This document shows, piece after piece, positions 35,404 to 46,443 of a stretch of DNA of 64,000 nucleotides (positions are counted from its first letter, which is position 1; each line of letters opens with the position of its first letter). A model generated the notes under the pieces. That model had not been told where the DNA came from. It saw only the letters and a list, made by a program, of their open reading frames with translations, and searched no databases. The stretch spans positions 3,818,520-3,882,519 of the forward strand of contig NC_049979.1 in NCBI RefSeq assembly GCF_000003815.2. The letters are read 5' to 3'. This stretch comes from Branchiostoma floridae. Its lineage: Eukaryota > Chordata > Leptocardii > Amphioxiformes > Branchiostomatidae. A program made the position numbers and the translations under genes.

Positions 35404-36266
35404 CTGCCCGTCATCGATCGAAAGAGGCCTGCTAACAATCTGGCCCAAAAAATCTGGCCCGAAAAAAAAATGTTCGAAGAATCAACAGTGCCCCAGCCTA
35501 CTGCCTGTCAGCCCAATGTTTGGGTTACTGTGCAGATTGTCTCGTTGTTGCCCTGGTTACAAACAGAGGGACGTCCACCGGGGGGATATAGCAGCACAAA
35601 TGGGACAAATGACAGATCTGTGGGCACGAGCCCACGAGGGACCTGCTGTATATACTCACTGATTTGTAGGCATATGCTCAGAGGGACCTGTTGTGTAGAC
35701 ATTGTATATTAACTATATTTGGGGAGATTCCCAGTCATCAGTGTACAAGCACAAAACATATCCTAAGACTAAGGTTTTCTCCATTTCTAAAGATTTCTGA
35801 AGATTTGATATAAAAATAAATCAGTGTTTGTTCCAGTTTGCTATGTCCTTTGTTAATGTCCAGTTTCCTATGTTTATATTACGACCCGTCCTACCGTTTA
35901 ATAATGCATGGGACTCTTTTAACCTCCATTCAGGTAAAATCAATCTATAATGGATATCAGGTCGCCCTCAGCTGATGTCATCAATAATGTTTGGACACTT
36001 GAATATTGCATGACTTTTCTTCGGGTACATGTATCAGCACTTACACATCAGGCAACAGGTGTAGGGTTATTATCTGGAATTGTTTGGTGAATTTGCTAAT
36101 TTATTCAGCAAGATGTGATTGTAGATATAATCACCATTATGATTTATTGTTAATATATTTTTGACTTATTATTGTCATTGTTTATTTGTTTTGTATCATT
36201 TGGTTGTATACTAGTAATTGAATTTTATGACCTCCCAATTCTGTATGTTGTTTACCTGTTATGGTC

Positions 36267-36442
36267 TAATCTCCAAGCAGATCCTACGGAAGCTTATGAT
36301 GGTATCAAAAGCTGGTAAAGCTCAGTTTAGACCTAGGCTCAGGAGTGTGTATGGCTCCCATACACACTCCTAAGCCAGCTAAACTCCTTTGCAGCTTTTG
36401 AAAGTATGAAACTATGCTACTGTAGGATCTGCTTGGAGATTA
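36267..36442. mobile_element. Foldback MITE, TAATMTCCAAGCAGATC family, copy 3
   Basis: 176 bases, starting TAATCTCCAAGCAGATCCTA and ending TAGGATCTGCTTGGAGATTA. The flanks share TTATGGTC (36259-36266 and 36443-36450), 8 of the 9 bases expected for this family. A degraded end of the same family is at about 61170-61200. Confidence 0.88.
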
Positions 36443-36557
36443 TTATGGTCTTCCTTCACTGTGGTTTTAAGAACATGGCAACATCTATGCTACTTTATTT
36501 GACTTTGTTCTGTCTGAAAGCCGTAACAACCAAGTCTCCTGTGTTCCAGACTGTGCC

Positions 36558-36641
36558 ATGAGGACCGAGGCTGTGCTGCGATCTCCGCATGACGCTTCGT
36601 CGAGACGGGTCAGCTGGCATGTCTCTGGTTCAGCTTACTAG
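36558..36641 (+). CDS. Possible upstream ORF overlapping the ENTPD start
   Basis: An ATG at 36558 in another frame opens a 27-codon frame that ends at 36639-36641, past both candidate ENTPD start codons. A plausible acceptor (TTCCAG, ending 36549) just upstream suggests this ATG lies in the mature 5'UTR. Translation is not shown. Confidence 0.3.
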   Translation: MRTEAVLRSPHDASSRRVSWHVSGSAY

Positions 36642-39600
36642 GTCGGGGGTGGTCATGGGGGCGTCAGGGTTGGGACTGTTCCTCGTGTTCCTGGTCGTGC
36701 ATTCCGGCCGCCTGACCCTGCAACACCAGGCCGGGTCGGACATCAACGTGTCCAGCGACAGGGAGAATGGGCTCATCCAGGAGGTACGTGGGTTTGTGCA
36801 TAGTGGCTGGATGCATGTGTGTGGGTGGGTGCATGGGTTGATGTCTGGGTTTTGTGCATGGATATATGGCTGGTGCATGTGCAGGTCCGTTGATGTTTGT
36901 GTAGGTGGTTGGGTTGTTGCATGGGTGGATGGGTTGGGTTGTTGCATGGGTTGGTGTTTGTTTTGTGCATGGATAGGCGTGTTGGGTTGTGCATGGATAG
37001 GTAGCTTGGTACATCAGGACAGGTCTGTATGATTGTACGTGGATGGTATTCAGCACCAAGGACAGGTTGGGTGTGGCTGGGTGCATGGGTCAGTTTGTCT
37101 GCATGTGCATGGGGGGTTTGGTGAGTGGCTGTGTAATTAGATGGATAGATCCATTGATCAGCATATTTTACATTGTCATCGTGCATGAAATAAATATTCA
37201 AAGGCATTATGTTGAACTTGAAAGTATAGATTTCAAGTTCAAGCACACACATGGCAGGCTCCCTTGACCTGCTCCAGTCTCCTCTGCATCTCACAGTCCC
37301 TGGCCAGCAGGTAGGGCCCAGATGTTTTTGCAGGCCGCCTCTCCATCTGATGCTCAGCTGCCCTCTTTGTTCAATCATTGGAAGTATTGTTACCAATGCT
37401 GCATGTTGTCTGACTGACCCAAGATATACATCTACATTTTTAAGTACTGGGCAATGCCCCTCACAGGACTTTGTGGCCAGTGGTGGTAAAACAAAAAGGT
37501 GAAGTGGTAAACAAAATATTTCAAGCAAGCATACAAGTGCAGGATGTACATGATATCTTGCTAGGGCATAACTAGGTCTAGTCTGTGTAACACAAACTCC
37601 GCTGTCCAGGGCTCTAACTGGCCCCTCTCCGCGGATAGAGGGCCGGCGGATGTTTGGCGGGCTGCTATAAGCGAGATGTAATCAGGCTAAACTAGGTCTT
37701 ACAGCTGGGCAGAGCTGGGGTAGCTGTAATGCTTGGCTACCCAGCTTTGAAATGCTCTACAGAAGTGGCATCTACCAGGTGTTCAGGCAGGCTGTTGCAC
37801 TCTATGACTGTGCAGGGGAAGTAACTTGACCTGTGTGTTCCAGGTGTGGCAGCGCGAGCGGGCGCGGCCGGGCAGGAGCCAGATTCTGTACGGCGTGATG
37901 ATCGACGCTGGCAGCACCGGCAGCCGCCTGCACGTCTTCAAGTTCAGGAGGAACAGTGAAGGTAAGATGCTCTCTAAGATGTATGTTGAGATGTTCAAGT
38001 TCAGGAGGAACAATGGAGGTAAGACGCTCTGTAATACGTTTTGTTCAGTGTGATGTTCCTTCTGACATTTGTTAACATGTGCAAGTTTGGGAAAAACAGT
38101 GAGGTTAAAACATTTTGCAAGACATTCTGCAGGATATTAGAATGTGCATATATTCAGGAGTAATTGTTAAGGTAAGACATTTGTCAGACGTTCTTTAAGA
38201 CGTTTGTTAAGATATGCAAATTTGGGACTAATGGCAAATACTTTTTATGTGAGAGATTTAAACTTTTACTTTCAACTATTTTATCCAGTAGAGCACAGTT
38301 ATCAATCACAATGTTTTCAGAGATGTTTCAAAGTGACCAGTTCTTTCTATAAGTTTTCTTTATTTGACAGACTTTTTATCTTTAGCAATGAAGCCAGTAG
38401 ATAAAAATTGTCGATGATAAGGTTTCCACAGATGAGAGACAAACAAAGTGCCTGACCCACCTTTACACTGTCCTGTATGTTCCAGATGATATCACACTGG
38501 TGTCGGAGAAGTTCGAGTCCATCAAGCCAGGACTCTCCTCGTACGCCGACGATCCCGATGAGGTACGTTTGGTGTCCCCTGGCGACAGGAGAGTTTCTGG
38601 TGCAGATGTTTTGGCATTAAAACACCAGGGCTGTCCCCAGGACCCATCCCTCTGTCCCTGGATGGAAACGTGCTTGTTACAACAAGAAAATTTAACCCTG
38701 TCCATAAAAAAAATGAGCTTTAGGACATAAAGCTGATAAAAATGTATTTTTTCAGCTTGACATAACAAGGAAAATTACCAATATGGGCTGCCAAACAATA
38801 AGTGGGACAGAAAATTTTCGACCTTAGACAATCCTGGTTAGCACACACAGATAGTCCATAGTAAACACAAGCAGATGTAACAGAAGAAGGACGAACCATG
38901 GTCCGAGTCAGGAGAGATTCAGGGATGACAAGAGAGGTGTTAGGTATCAGCTTACGGACTATTATCATAACCAGGTCATTGTTGTTTACTATAAGCATTA
39001 ACAGTTTCAGGCTGTTCTTTTGAGGGGGAATATTATGATGGTTTCTTTTGTGTGGCATCCGAGGATGTTTCCTCTTAGTTAGATAATGTTGCTGATTGTG
39101 TTGGCAGTGTAGTAAGTTTCAGTTACAGTTACTATACCATGTAATGAATGTACCCTTGTCTTCAAACGTAAAGATATATCTGTCTAGCTTATAGCTTGCC
39201 AATCTAAGCACCGTAACTATGTTGTATTTAGGAACTCACAGATTCAACTTTTTGATCATAATTGACATTTCTCAGTTCAAAATGACCCTCTTCAACAAAA
39301 TGACGCAAAACCTAAGCCATGTGACCTGGAGAACAAGTGTGACGTCAGCAACAAGTCAAAGGTGCTTAGCAATCGGTATCGGCCCCTGTCTCGGTTGAGA
39401 GACAGTTGATCATGCTTCACTTAGATTGAAAATGACAAAAGAAGAAAGAAAAAGTCACAGGTGTCATTACAATATCTCTGCAGTGTCAATGTTGAAAGAT
39501 AACGGATGTTATCTAAAATGTCTGACCGTTTCCAAAATCATATCCAGTTGCTTGAATGAGTAACTAATTGTTATTTGGTGTATCTTATTGCCTAGTAATT

Positions 39601-42600
39601 GATGTAAGAAGTGTAATTATATCATTATAATCACACATGCGCCATGCCCCCCACCCCACCCCAGGGTGCTGCCAGTATACGTGGTTTGGTGCAGATCGCC
39701 CAGGAAGTAGTGCCTGTTGCCATGCAGAGGACCACGCCCTTAGCGCTGAAGGCCACCGCGGGGCTGCGCATGTTACCCGAGGCCAAGGCTCAGACACTGC
39801 TGGATAAGGTTCGTTCTTCCTCGTCTTCTTCCCTGTGATGTCCACAATTATCTCACCTCACCTCACCGGTCCCAATCATCTACCATCTTAATAAACCAAG
39901 GAGGCTAAATAAACTCAATACAGATGGTATGCAGCTAGATTATTGTGGGCACTTATTGACTCTCATTGCCTCCAGGTAGGTGAGATTTACCACAATGTCA
40001 GCTGGTAATTAACACTGATGATGCATGCGAACGATTGATTGATTGATTGAATTGACACTCTATTCGTGTAGGAAGAACATTGTATCTCTATTTGTAAAAC
40101 TGTTCAAATTCAGCTTTACTACTGATTACCTTTTGGTGCAACAAGTCAACTTATTCTAAGTCAACTTATTTAGTAGGCATACTGGTATTGCAATCATTAA
40201 CTTAGTTGGGGTTAAGGCATGTCCATCTGGCAGGAGATAGTGGTCCCCCAAAGGAATGTTTTCATTGGTTGATTGGCTGATTGATTGGCTGATTGATTGA
40301 TTGATTGATTGATTGTTTGATTGATTGACAGGTGCAGGAAGTGTTTGAGGCGTCCCCTTTCCTGGTGAGGAAGGACAGTGTTGTCGTCATGAACGGCCTA
40401 GATGAAGGTGAGTCTCATTTGTCTGTTCGTTTGTTTAAAAGAACAGTTTTTTTTATTACACTTGTAAAGAGTTGCGTCATGGAAATGTTTTTGCATAGAG
40501 ATGTAGACATCGTCAGCTGAAAAACGTCCATCTCTCACATCTTTCTCCCTCCTCCAGGTCTGTTTGCGTGGTTCACTGTCAACTTTTTGATAGGTAAGAC
40601 ATTAGTTAAATTGGCAACACTGTGTTAATGTTTAATGTAGGGCTGAAGCAAGCAATACTTTTATTACTCTTTGTTTTCAGAAAAACCCTTGCATGAGGGA
40701 AAATGTAAATAACTTGACTGTTGTTATGATGATTTTTGCATTCTCACAAACTGTCAGTAAGAATATTTGTGTTGACTAAACTTAGAGTTTTTTTCTTCAT
40801 GTTTCAGGCGCCCTCGGGTCTAAAGAGAAGCACTCAACCAAAGGAGCTTTAGACCTGGGAGGGGGGTCCACACAAATCACATTTTCTCCTAGGGACAAGG
40901 TAAGTCAACAACTGTTTAGTTTTTTTAAAAATCTATTTCTTTTGATGGCTGCTTTTTGAGTGTTGCTTGCGAATTGTAATATCCATGCCTGTTCTGTCAC
41001 AGGAAACTCTCCGGTCGTCCCCTGAGAGCTTTGTGAGGCCCGTTACGATATTCCACAAGACGTATATGCTGTATGTACATAGGTGAGTAATAAAACCCTT
41101 ATATTAGTTATAATAACCAGTTGAGTATCTAGTTTCCTGCATAGCCTTTGGGGGGGGGGGGGGGGGCTAATTTTCACTTTTGCACTGATCACTTGCATGT
41201 TCTCATACAGCCAGTGCACTATCCCAGTCAATCCACCAAAGAAAGTAATTAGAACCAGTTCAATAACATGTCCTTATCCTTGGATCATGGAGTCTGCATC
41301 AGTCGATTTTCATCACTGTAGAATGTGTAGATTTTTTAGAACTGTTTACTTTTTTAAGGTGACCTGCCAGAATTTAGTCTGTCTCCCTTTGTGTCCAGCT
41401 ATCTGGGTTTTGGGCTGATGGCGGCCAGGCTGAGAATGATGGGAATGGAGACGGAGGACATCAACAGAAGATCCGTCAAGGGCAGCCTGAGAAGTGCCTG
41501 TCTGCCTGCAGACTTCCGGGGGGCCTTCGAGCACTCAGGCATGGAGTACCCTGTGTCAGGGCTGCCCGAGGGAGAGGCCGGGTTCGGGGCTTGTTGGGCG
41601 GCCGCGCTGGCGATGGTCAGCAGACGGATCCACCAGCCAGGTGGGTACATCGTTCTCACCTGCTGTTGGTCAGGTGTTTGGGCCATGTCATTCTACTCTC
41701 CAAGGAGAGGTTGGTGGGAAAAATCGTGACTTTTTCCTTTCAGCCCACAGGAAAAATAGGGTGAAAGGAAAAGGTCACGATTTTTCTTCCAACCTTTGCT
41801 TGGAGAGTAAGTCATTTGGCTTTTTGAATGAAAATAAGTCGTAAAACCTTTATTTTGAAGACATGTATTGTTGTGGACCAGAATAAGGCTTCTCAATGTG
41901 TAAGGCTAGTTCACCTTTATCCGCAGGGTAACCTAGGTCCAACAACAGGGTATTTAGGGATATAAAGTGGACCCAGGGTGGTTTCAAATTGCAATATTAT
42001 CAAATGTCACATCACCACTGTCCATCATCTTGATATCCCTAAATACCACTTTTAGATACTCCTCGGATAAAGGTGAACTAGCCTTATTCAACTCTGTATT
42101 TTGAGTTTGCCTGCTGCGGAGTGTTTTTCCTCCTCTCTGTCTCCTTGACCTGTAACTTTCTTCCTCCTGTTTCTCCCAACAACTGTCTTATTTGTGGAGT
42201 GAGAACCTTTTGTTTGTTGTGTTTGTTTCTTGACTCGTCTGCAGTCCTGAGTTCGGCCTCATGTGATCAGATAGGGCCTGACTCGCACAATGTTTGCCAA
42301 TCCAAACAGCCAGCTCAGAAAACTTGTTTATATTCTCAAGGTACTGCTTTGACTCTTCTCTATGCTACTTACATTATCTCCCTAGCCCCACTAAAGACAG
42401 AAAAATAGATTATCATCGTGACTTATTTGACAACAGTGATAGCCAATTAATTAACTTGATCCCAACCATGGCCTGGAGAAGGTCGGGAGGCCATGGTCAG
42501 CCTAGCTATGTGTGACAGGGGCTTTAGCAAAACAAGTAGCAGTTAGTCCCCTCCTTTCTCAATGCCAATACAATATGAAAATTAATGTTGTTCTTAAGTC

Positions 42601-44832
42601 AATCTAAAACAAAAGACACAAAAGCTTGCTTCTTTCGAAAATGTGTAAAAACATTCATATGCAGCTTGAATTAGATGATTGAAATGTAGCAAGAGTGTAT
42701 GTTGTTTCCAGTCATTCCAAATTTCTTGAGTACAGTTAAACATTAGAGTTTAGAAAAGGATTGAGAGTTAAACCAACCTTTGACCAACCTCCAGTTAATG
42801 CTGTTACTTAGCACACAGGGCTGATGCCAAATAATTCCCATCTTTCTGTCGCTGTGCATGTTTGTCTGTGCTAGCCTGTCTCCTCTTAATGCTTGCCATC
42901 AGTCCAATATCATAAAGCATACCAAAAATCTGTCTATAACACTACAGCACTTATGTAAAGATTCATGTAATATATGGCATTGTGCTTCAAGTTAGGAATT
43001 GGTCACACAGGGAAATGGTGACAAAGTGTTCCAAGTGCTGAATAGATGAGGATATACCGATTGTTGTCATGAGAAAAACTTGCTTGTAAAGGAATAACCA
43101 GTTTTGTGTCCCTTTTTTTGTTTTCCAGATGAAGTCAGACAAGAACCATTCTATGCATTTTCCTACTACTTTGACCGAGCGAAAGAGTCTGGCATGATAG
43201 GTGAGTACATTCTGATGTCAGTCTGTACAACTGGAGAAGATACGGAGATTACTTTTGGATGTTTTTAGTGATGTTTGATACTTAAAAATGACAACTGCAA
43301 TGTTTCAGGTGAAGAAGGTGGAAGCTTGAAGGTTTCCAAGTTCAAGCAGAGAGCAGAAGAAGGTAATGTTATGTTACATTAGTTCTTCTAATAAAGCGAA
43401 TATTCCTTCTTAATGTCCTCTGACTTTAGCAAAGAAAACTGTAACTTAAGCTTTAAAGGTTTGGAAGATTGCTTCAAAGTCTTGCATTTTATTTGTGTTG
43501 GAAGAGACATTGAAGTTTGTGAGGGTAAGTCTGTCAATTGTAGTTAGAATTTTCATAGAAAAAATGAAAGATATGACCAAGTCTGTCAAGTATTGTTGCC
43601 TAGCAGCTACTCTTATATAAAAGTTGCACAAGTCTGTAAGCTGCGAGCTGAATCAGTTCAGTCTGAGTTACCAAAATGTGCCCCCTCCCCCTAGTCTCTA
43701 CCAGTCTCCATAGGTCGCTGGAAACACTGTAGACATGGAACAAACAGAGGAGTAAGTTGGCTGTACTTCTCTGGCTGGCTTACTTTTCAAAGGTTTTTCA
43801 GGTGACCTATGGAGTCTGGTAGAGACTACCCTCCCCCTACAATAGCTTACACATGTCTAACTGTGATGTGCCCCCCTCCCACCCCAGTGTGCAGAAAACC
43901 ACTGCCAGAGTACCCGTTCATGTGCATGGACCTGTGCTACATCAGCGCACTCCTACAGGAGGGCTTCGGCTTCAACCCCAACAACGTGCTCATGGTCAGT
44001 TTCACGGTTCTCCATTCAAGACACAATACTGTCAGACTTTTATTTATTTATTTATGTGGGAACTTAATTTCACGGTAAAAGAGGGAAGCAAGTTTTCTGG
44101 GTGTTTTAAGTTTGTGGTTGATACCATTCTGTGGTTGTAAGTACAGTTACTGTAGTTATACCTTGGAACTGCATACTGTAAATGCCTTTTGTGCTTGCTA
44201 TCAATGATTTAATTTTGAGGCATGGTTTTCAGTTCGCAGTAGCGCTGCAGTTACATATGGCACAGTAATGAAAACACTGGTGAAGCGGCCGACCTGAAAA
44301 CTGCAAACATAAAACCACTGCAATAATCTAAAAAATTACTGTTTTACTATTTAACAGCATTTGGCAATGTCATGAATTTGCTTTGGAAAAGTCACAGCAA
44401 TGTATGACAATACAAAGATATATAATACAGTCAAACCTGTCTATAGCGGCCACTCAAGGGACCGGACAAATTTGGCCACTATAGACAGGTGGCCTCTGTA
44501 TAGAGGTGGCAACTTGTAGATAAAATACCCAAGGGACCGACAAAAAGTGGCCACTATGGACAGGTGGCCCCTCTGTAGAGGTGGCCCCTAATACAGGTTT
44601 GACTGTACTGTATTCTCACTGTGTTTTGTCATCTGGTTTCTAAACCAAGCAGATCATCTTCAGAAAAGGACATTGGATTCATGCTAAGAAATTCATGTCA
44701 TATCCTCTATGTAAGTCCTTCCTTAAGCCACCAAGCTAGCCATCTTTATTATTTCTCCTGCAGCTGAGGAAAAAGATAGACGGTGTTGAGACGAGTTGGG
44801 CGCTGGGAGCGACATTCCGTATGCTCAGCTGA
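36589..44832 (+). CDS. ENTPD5: Ectonucleoside triphosphate diphosphohydrolase 5/6-type (NDPase of the secretory pathway)
   Basis: GDA1/CD39-family enzyme that hydrolyses UDP/GDP to the monophosphate in ER or Golgi, supporting glycosylation and quality control (family knowledge). Exons: 36589-36783, 37844-37961, 38486-38562, 39665-39808, 40332-40407, 40558-40593, 40808-40899, 41003-41082, 41399-41640, 43129-43200, 43309-43362, 43888-43994, 44764-44832; phases close, 453 residues. All five apyrase conserved regions are visible: IDAGSTGSR (85-93), LKATAGLR (158-165), NGLDEGLFAW with the catalytic Glu near 203, DLGGGSTQ (231-238) and FYAFSYYFD (about 361-369). The end, IDGVETSWALGATF, matches ENTPD5/6. 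Residues 19-38 form one N-terminal hydrophobic helix, a signal anchor or uncleaved signal. An in-frame TGA at 36559 fixes the start at 36589 or at the second Met (36619). ENTPD5 is preferred over ENTPD6 only because BBOF1 is the neighbour; the symbol is tentative. Confidence 0.9.
36784..37130 (+). repeat. Degenerate TGGGTTG/TGCATGG minisatellite at the start of ENTPD intron 1
   Basis: Irregular repeats of GTGCATGG, GGTTGTTGCATGGG and related units begin within a few bases of the exon 1 donor. The long Thr/His/Gln-rich antisense frames here are by-products of this repeat. Confidence 0.75.
37939..38240 (+). repeat. Decaying tandem copies of the ENTPD exon 2 end and donor site
   Basis: The exon 2 terminus (AAGTTCAGGAGGAACAGTGA then AGGTAAGATG) is repeated at 37997 almost unchanged (AACAATGGAGGTAAGACG), then at about 38083, 38148 and 38216 in progressively weaker form. 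The unit is about 57-65 bases. The second copy keeps a consensus donor. Confidence 0.82.
39665..39808 (+). other. ENTPD exon 4 (apyrase conserved region 2)
   Basis: Listed separately because it anchors the family call: residues 131-178 with LKATAGLRMLP. Bounded by CCCCAG and a GTTCGT donor. Confidence 0.85.
40265..40330. repeat. (GATT)n microsatellite directly before ENTPD exon 5
   Basis: GATTGATTGATT units run up to the ACAG acceptor of exon 5, the same arrangement as before WDR43 exon 14. Confidence 0.85.
41694..41809. mobile_element. 116-bp foldback MITE (ENTPD intron 9)
   Basis: TACTCTCCAAGGAGAGGTTG pairs with CAACCTTTGCTTGGAGAGTA, and the arms continue through AAAAATCGTGACTTTTTCCT and its complement. 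TA at both outer edges. Confidence 0.82.
41901..42086. mobile_element. 186-bp TA-flanked MITE with AGGCTAGTTCACC termini (ENTPD intron 9)
   Basis: Left end TAAGGCTAGTTCACCTTTAT, right end ATAAAGGTGAACTAGCCTTA, a perfect inverted repeat bounded by TA. Internal inverted pair GTATTTAGGGATAT / ATATCCCTAAATAC. Confidence 0.88.
42087..43128. other. Remainder of ENTPD intron 9
   Basis: About 1 kb of intron with no recognised exon or repeat terminus. Confidence 0.5.
44426..44607. mobile_element. 182-bp TA-flanked MITE, copy 2 (ENTPD intron 12)
   Basis: Same length as, and nearly identical (inverted) to, 22444-22625. Ends TACAGTCAAACCTGT and ACAGGTTTGACTGTA. Confidence 0.88.
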
Positions 44833-45174
44833 TGATCCTCTAGTGCAGGAGCCTGCATTCAACTTCAGAACTGTATAGCACCAAACAACGCAGGACGTGT
44901 TCATTCTCTGATTCCCTTTAAAGCTGTGATAGACAGCAGAAAATGCCAGTTCTCTGGTCCTACTTCTGGATGTCAGGAGTTCCCCTGGATGTGTTGCTGG
45001 TCCCGAAACTGCTCAGTAACCAGGAGTAAAACGAAGAGAGACGTTCATCATTAAGAAATCTGGAGACACTTTGGACACATTTGTCCCATGAGTGCCAAAG
45101 CCCAGTTTTGGGGCGCCTCTGATGGAATCCTTGGTCCTGCCTGTGGCATGTCACAAGATCATTACTGATACTAC

Positions 45175-45432
45175 CTGTTGCTGTGGTGATGGACAACACA
45201 CCAGAACACTGGTCACCATAGTGATAGCAACTGGTTGCCACAACTATGAATTAGAGCATAAGGAAGGTCACAGTTTCCCACGGTGATTGACCATACAAGT
45301 GAATATTGGTTGCCATGGTGTTTCAGTACAAAAGAACATTGGTTGCCATGGTGATAAACTAGATTGACAAGTGGCCACTGGTTGCCATGGTGATTGGCTG
45401 AACAAGTGAACATTGTTGCCATAGTGACTGTG
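45175..45432 (+). repeat. X-box-like tandem repeat in the ENTPD 3'UTR
   Basis: GGTTGCCATGGTGAT or close variants recur about seven times (near 45177, 45210, 45234, 45307, 45343, 45382, 45414), usually 35-40 bases apart and linked by AACAAGTGAACATT-type spacer. Confidence 0.8.
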
Positions 45433-45437
45433 AAGTA

Positions 45438-45443
45438 AATAAA
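45438..45443 (+). terminator. Likely ENTPD polyadenylation signal AATAAA
   Basis: First canonical hexamer after the stop, about 600 bases downstream and just past the X-box-like array. Confidence 0.5.
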
Positions 45444-45760
45444 TTGTGAATAAGTTGTTCAGGAAGAAAACACATCCAGTAGATATCTCAGGGTACATGC
45501 AGAAGGTAATAGCTGCGTCACAAGCAATCATGGAATCCAGAAAACGTGCTTGGCTCATCACCACACTGTGAAGACACCCTCTGCATCATGGATTTCTGTA
45601 CATAGCTAACATGAAGAAGCATGTCTTGTTGAGTTTGAAGAAATCCCTTTTTGGCATGAAATAGATATTGTGAATAGTCTCTAATGTACAAATGTATATT
45701 GTAAAGAAAGGTTGTGGGATGATTTTGATTATTTATTATATTAAAGAGTTATCCATTGTA

Positions 45761-46437
45761 AGTGATTGTATATTTTTTGTTTGTTTCATCAGAATATGTA
45801 TGCACTACAACACACCTGACTCACAGGCTTGTAAACAAGATGTTCTGTAGGGTCTGCATAGTAGTGATGAAATACTCAAGTGGCATTTTGACTTTCCATT
45901 GTCACTACAGAGGATGGTACTAAGGCTATATCTATCAGTGTCAAGGCAGCAAAGGGCCAACAAATATCAAACAGGGCACCAGAGGCCTGTTCCAGTGTTG
46001 GATGGTACCATTTCGATACTGCCTTGCCACCATTAGAACTGCTTGGAAACTCTAACGCTCATACCCTTTAAGTTCTAGACAGCTGAGAGACATTGTGCTA
46101 CAATTAAACTTAATATCTGTACAAAGTAAAACTCTTACCAAGTGAAAGGCCACTTATATCAGAGCCCATTAACATTCCATCCACCGAGACAGGGGCCGAT
46201 ACCAACTTCCAAGCACCTTTGACCCATTGCTGATGTCACACTTCTGGTCTGGATGAGAGACATTGGCTTTAGGTCACTTCAACTTGATAAGGATTAGTGC
46301 CATAGTGGACTGATTGAACGCTTGTTGGTTAGCTTGTGTACAGATATTAAGTTTTAAAATGTACCATAATGTTAACTACCGTCACAGATGAAACATTCGA
46401 GTAACAGAGAGAGACAGTTGTGATGGCAAACCACCAG
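45761..46437. other. Intergenic DNA between convergent ENTPD and hnRNP U genes
   Basis: No gene. 46180-46270 resembles 39310-39410 in inverted orientation (shared ACAGGGGCCGATACC and AGCACCTTTGAC), a dispersed repeat. Confidence 0.5.
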
Positions 46438-46443
46438 TTTATT
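46438..46443 (-). terminator. hnRNP U polyadenylation signal (AATAAA on minus strand)
   Basis: The plus strand reads TTTATT, about 990 bases beyond the stop codon, the best canonical signal for the minus-strand transcript. Confidence 0.6.

Larger units (their letters stand above)
44833..45760 (+). other. ENTPD 3'UTR
   Basis: Non-coding. It contains the X-box-like array, an AATAAA at 45438-45443 and a later ATTAAA near 45739. Confidence 0.5.

Noticed and set aside
36630-37528. Long Thr/His/Gln-rich minus-strand frames in ENTPD intron 1
   Set aside because: They are translations of the TGGGTTG/TGCATGG minisatellite.
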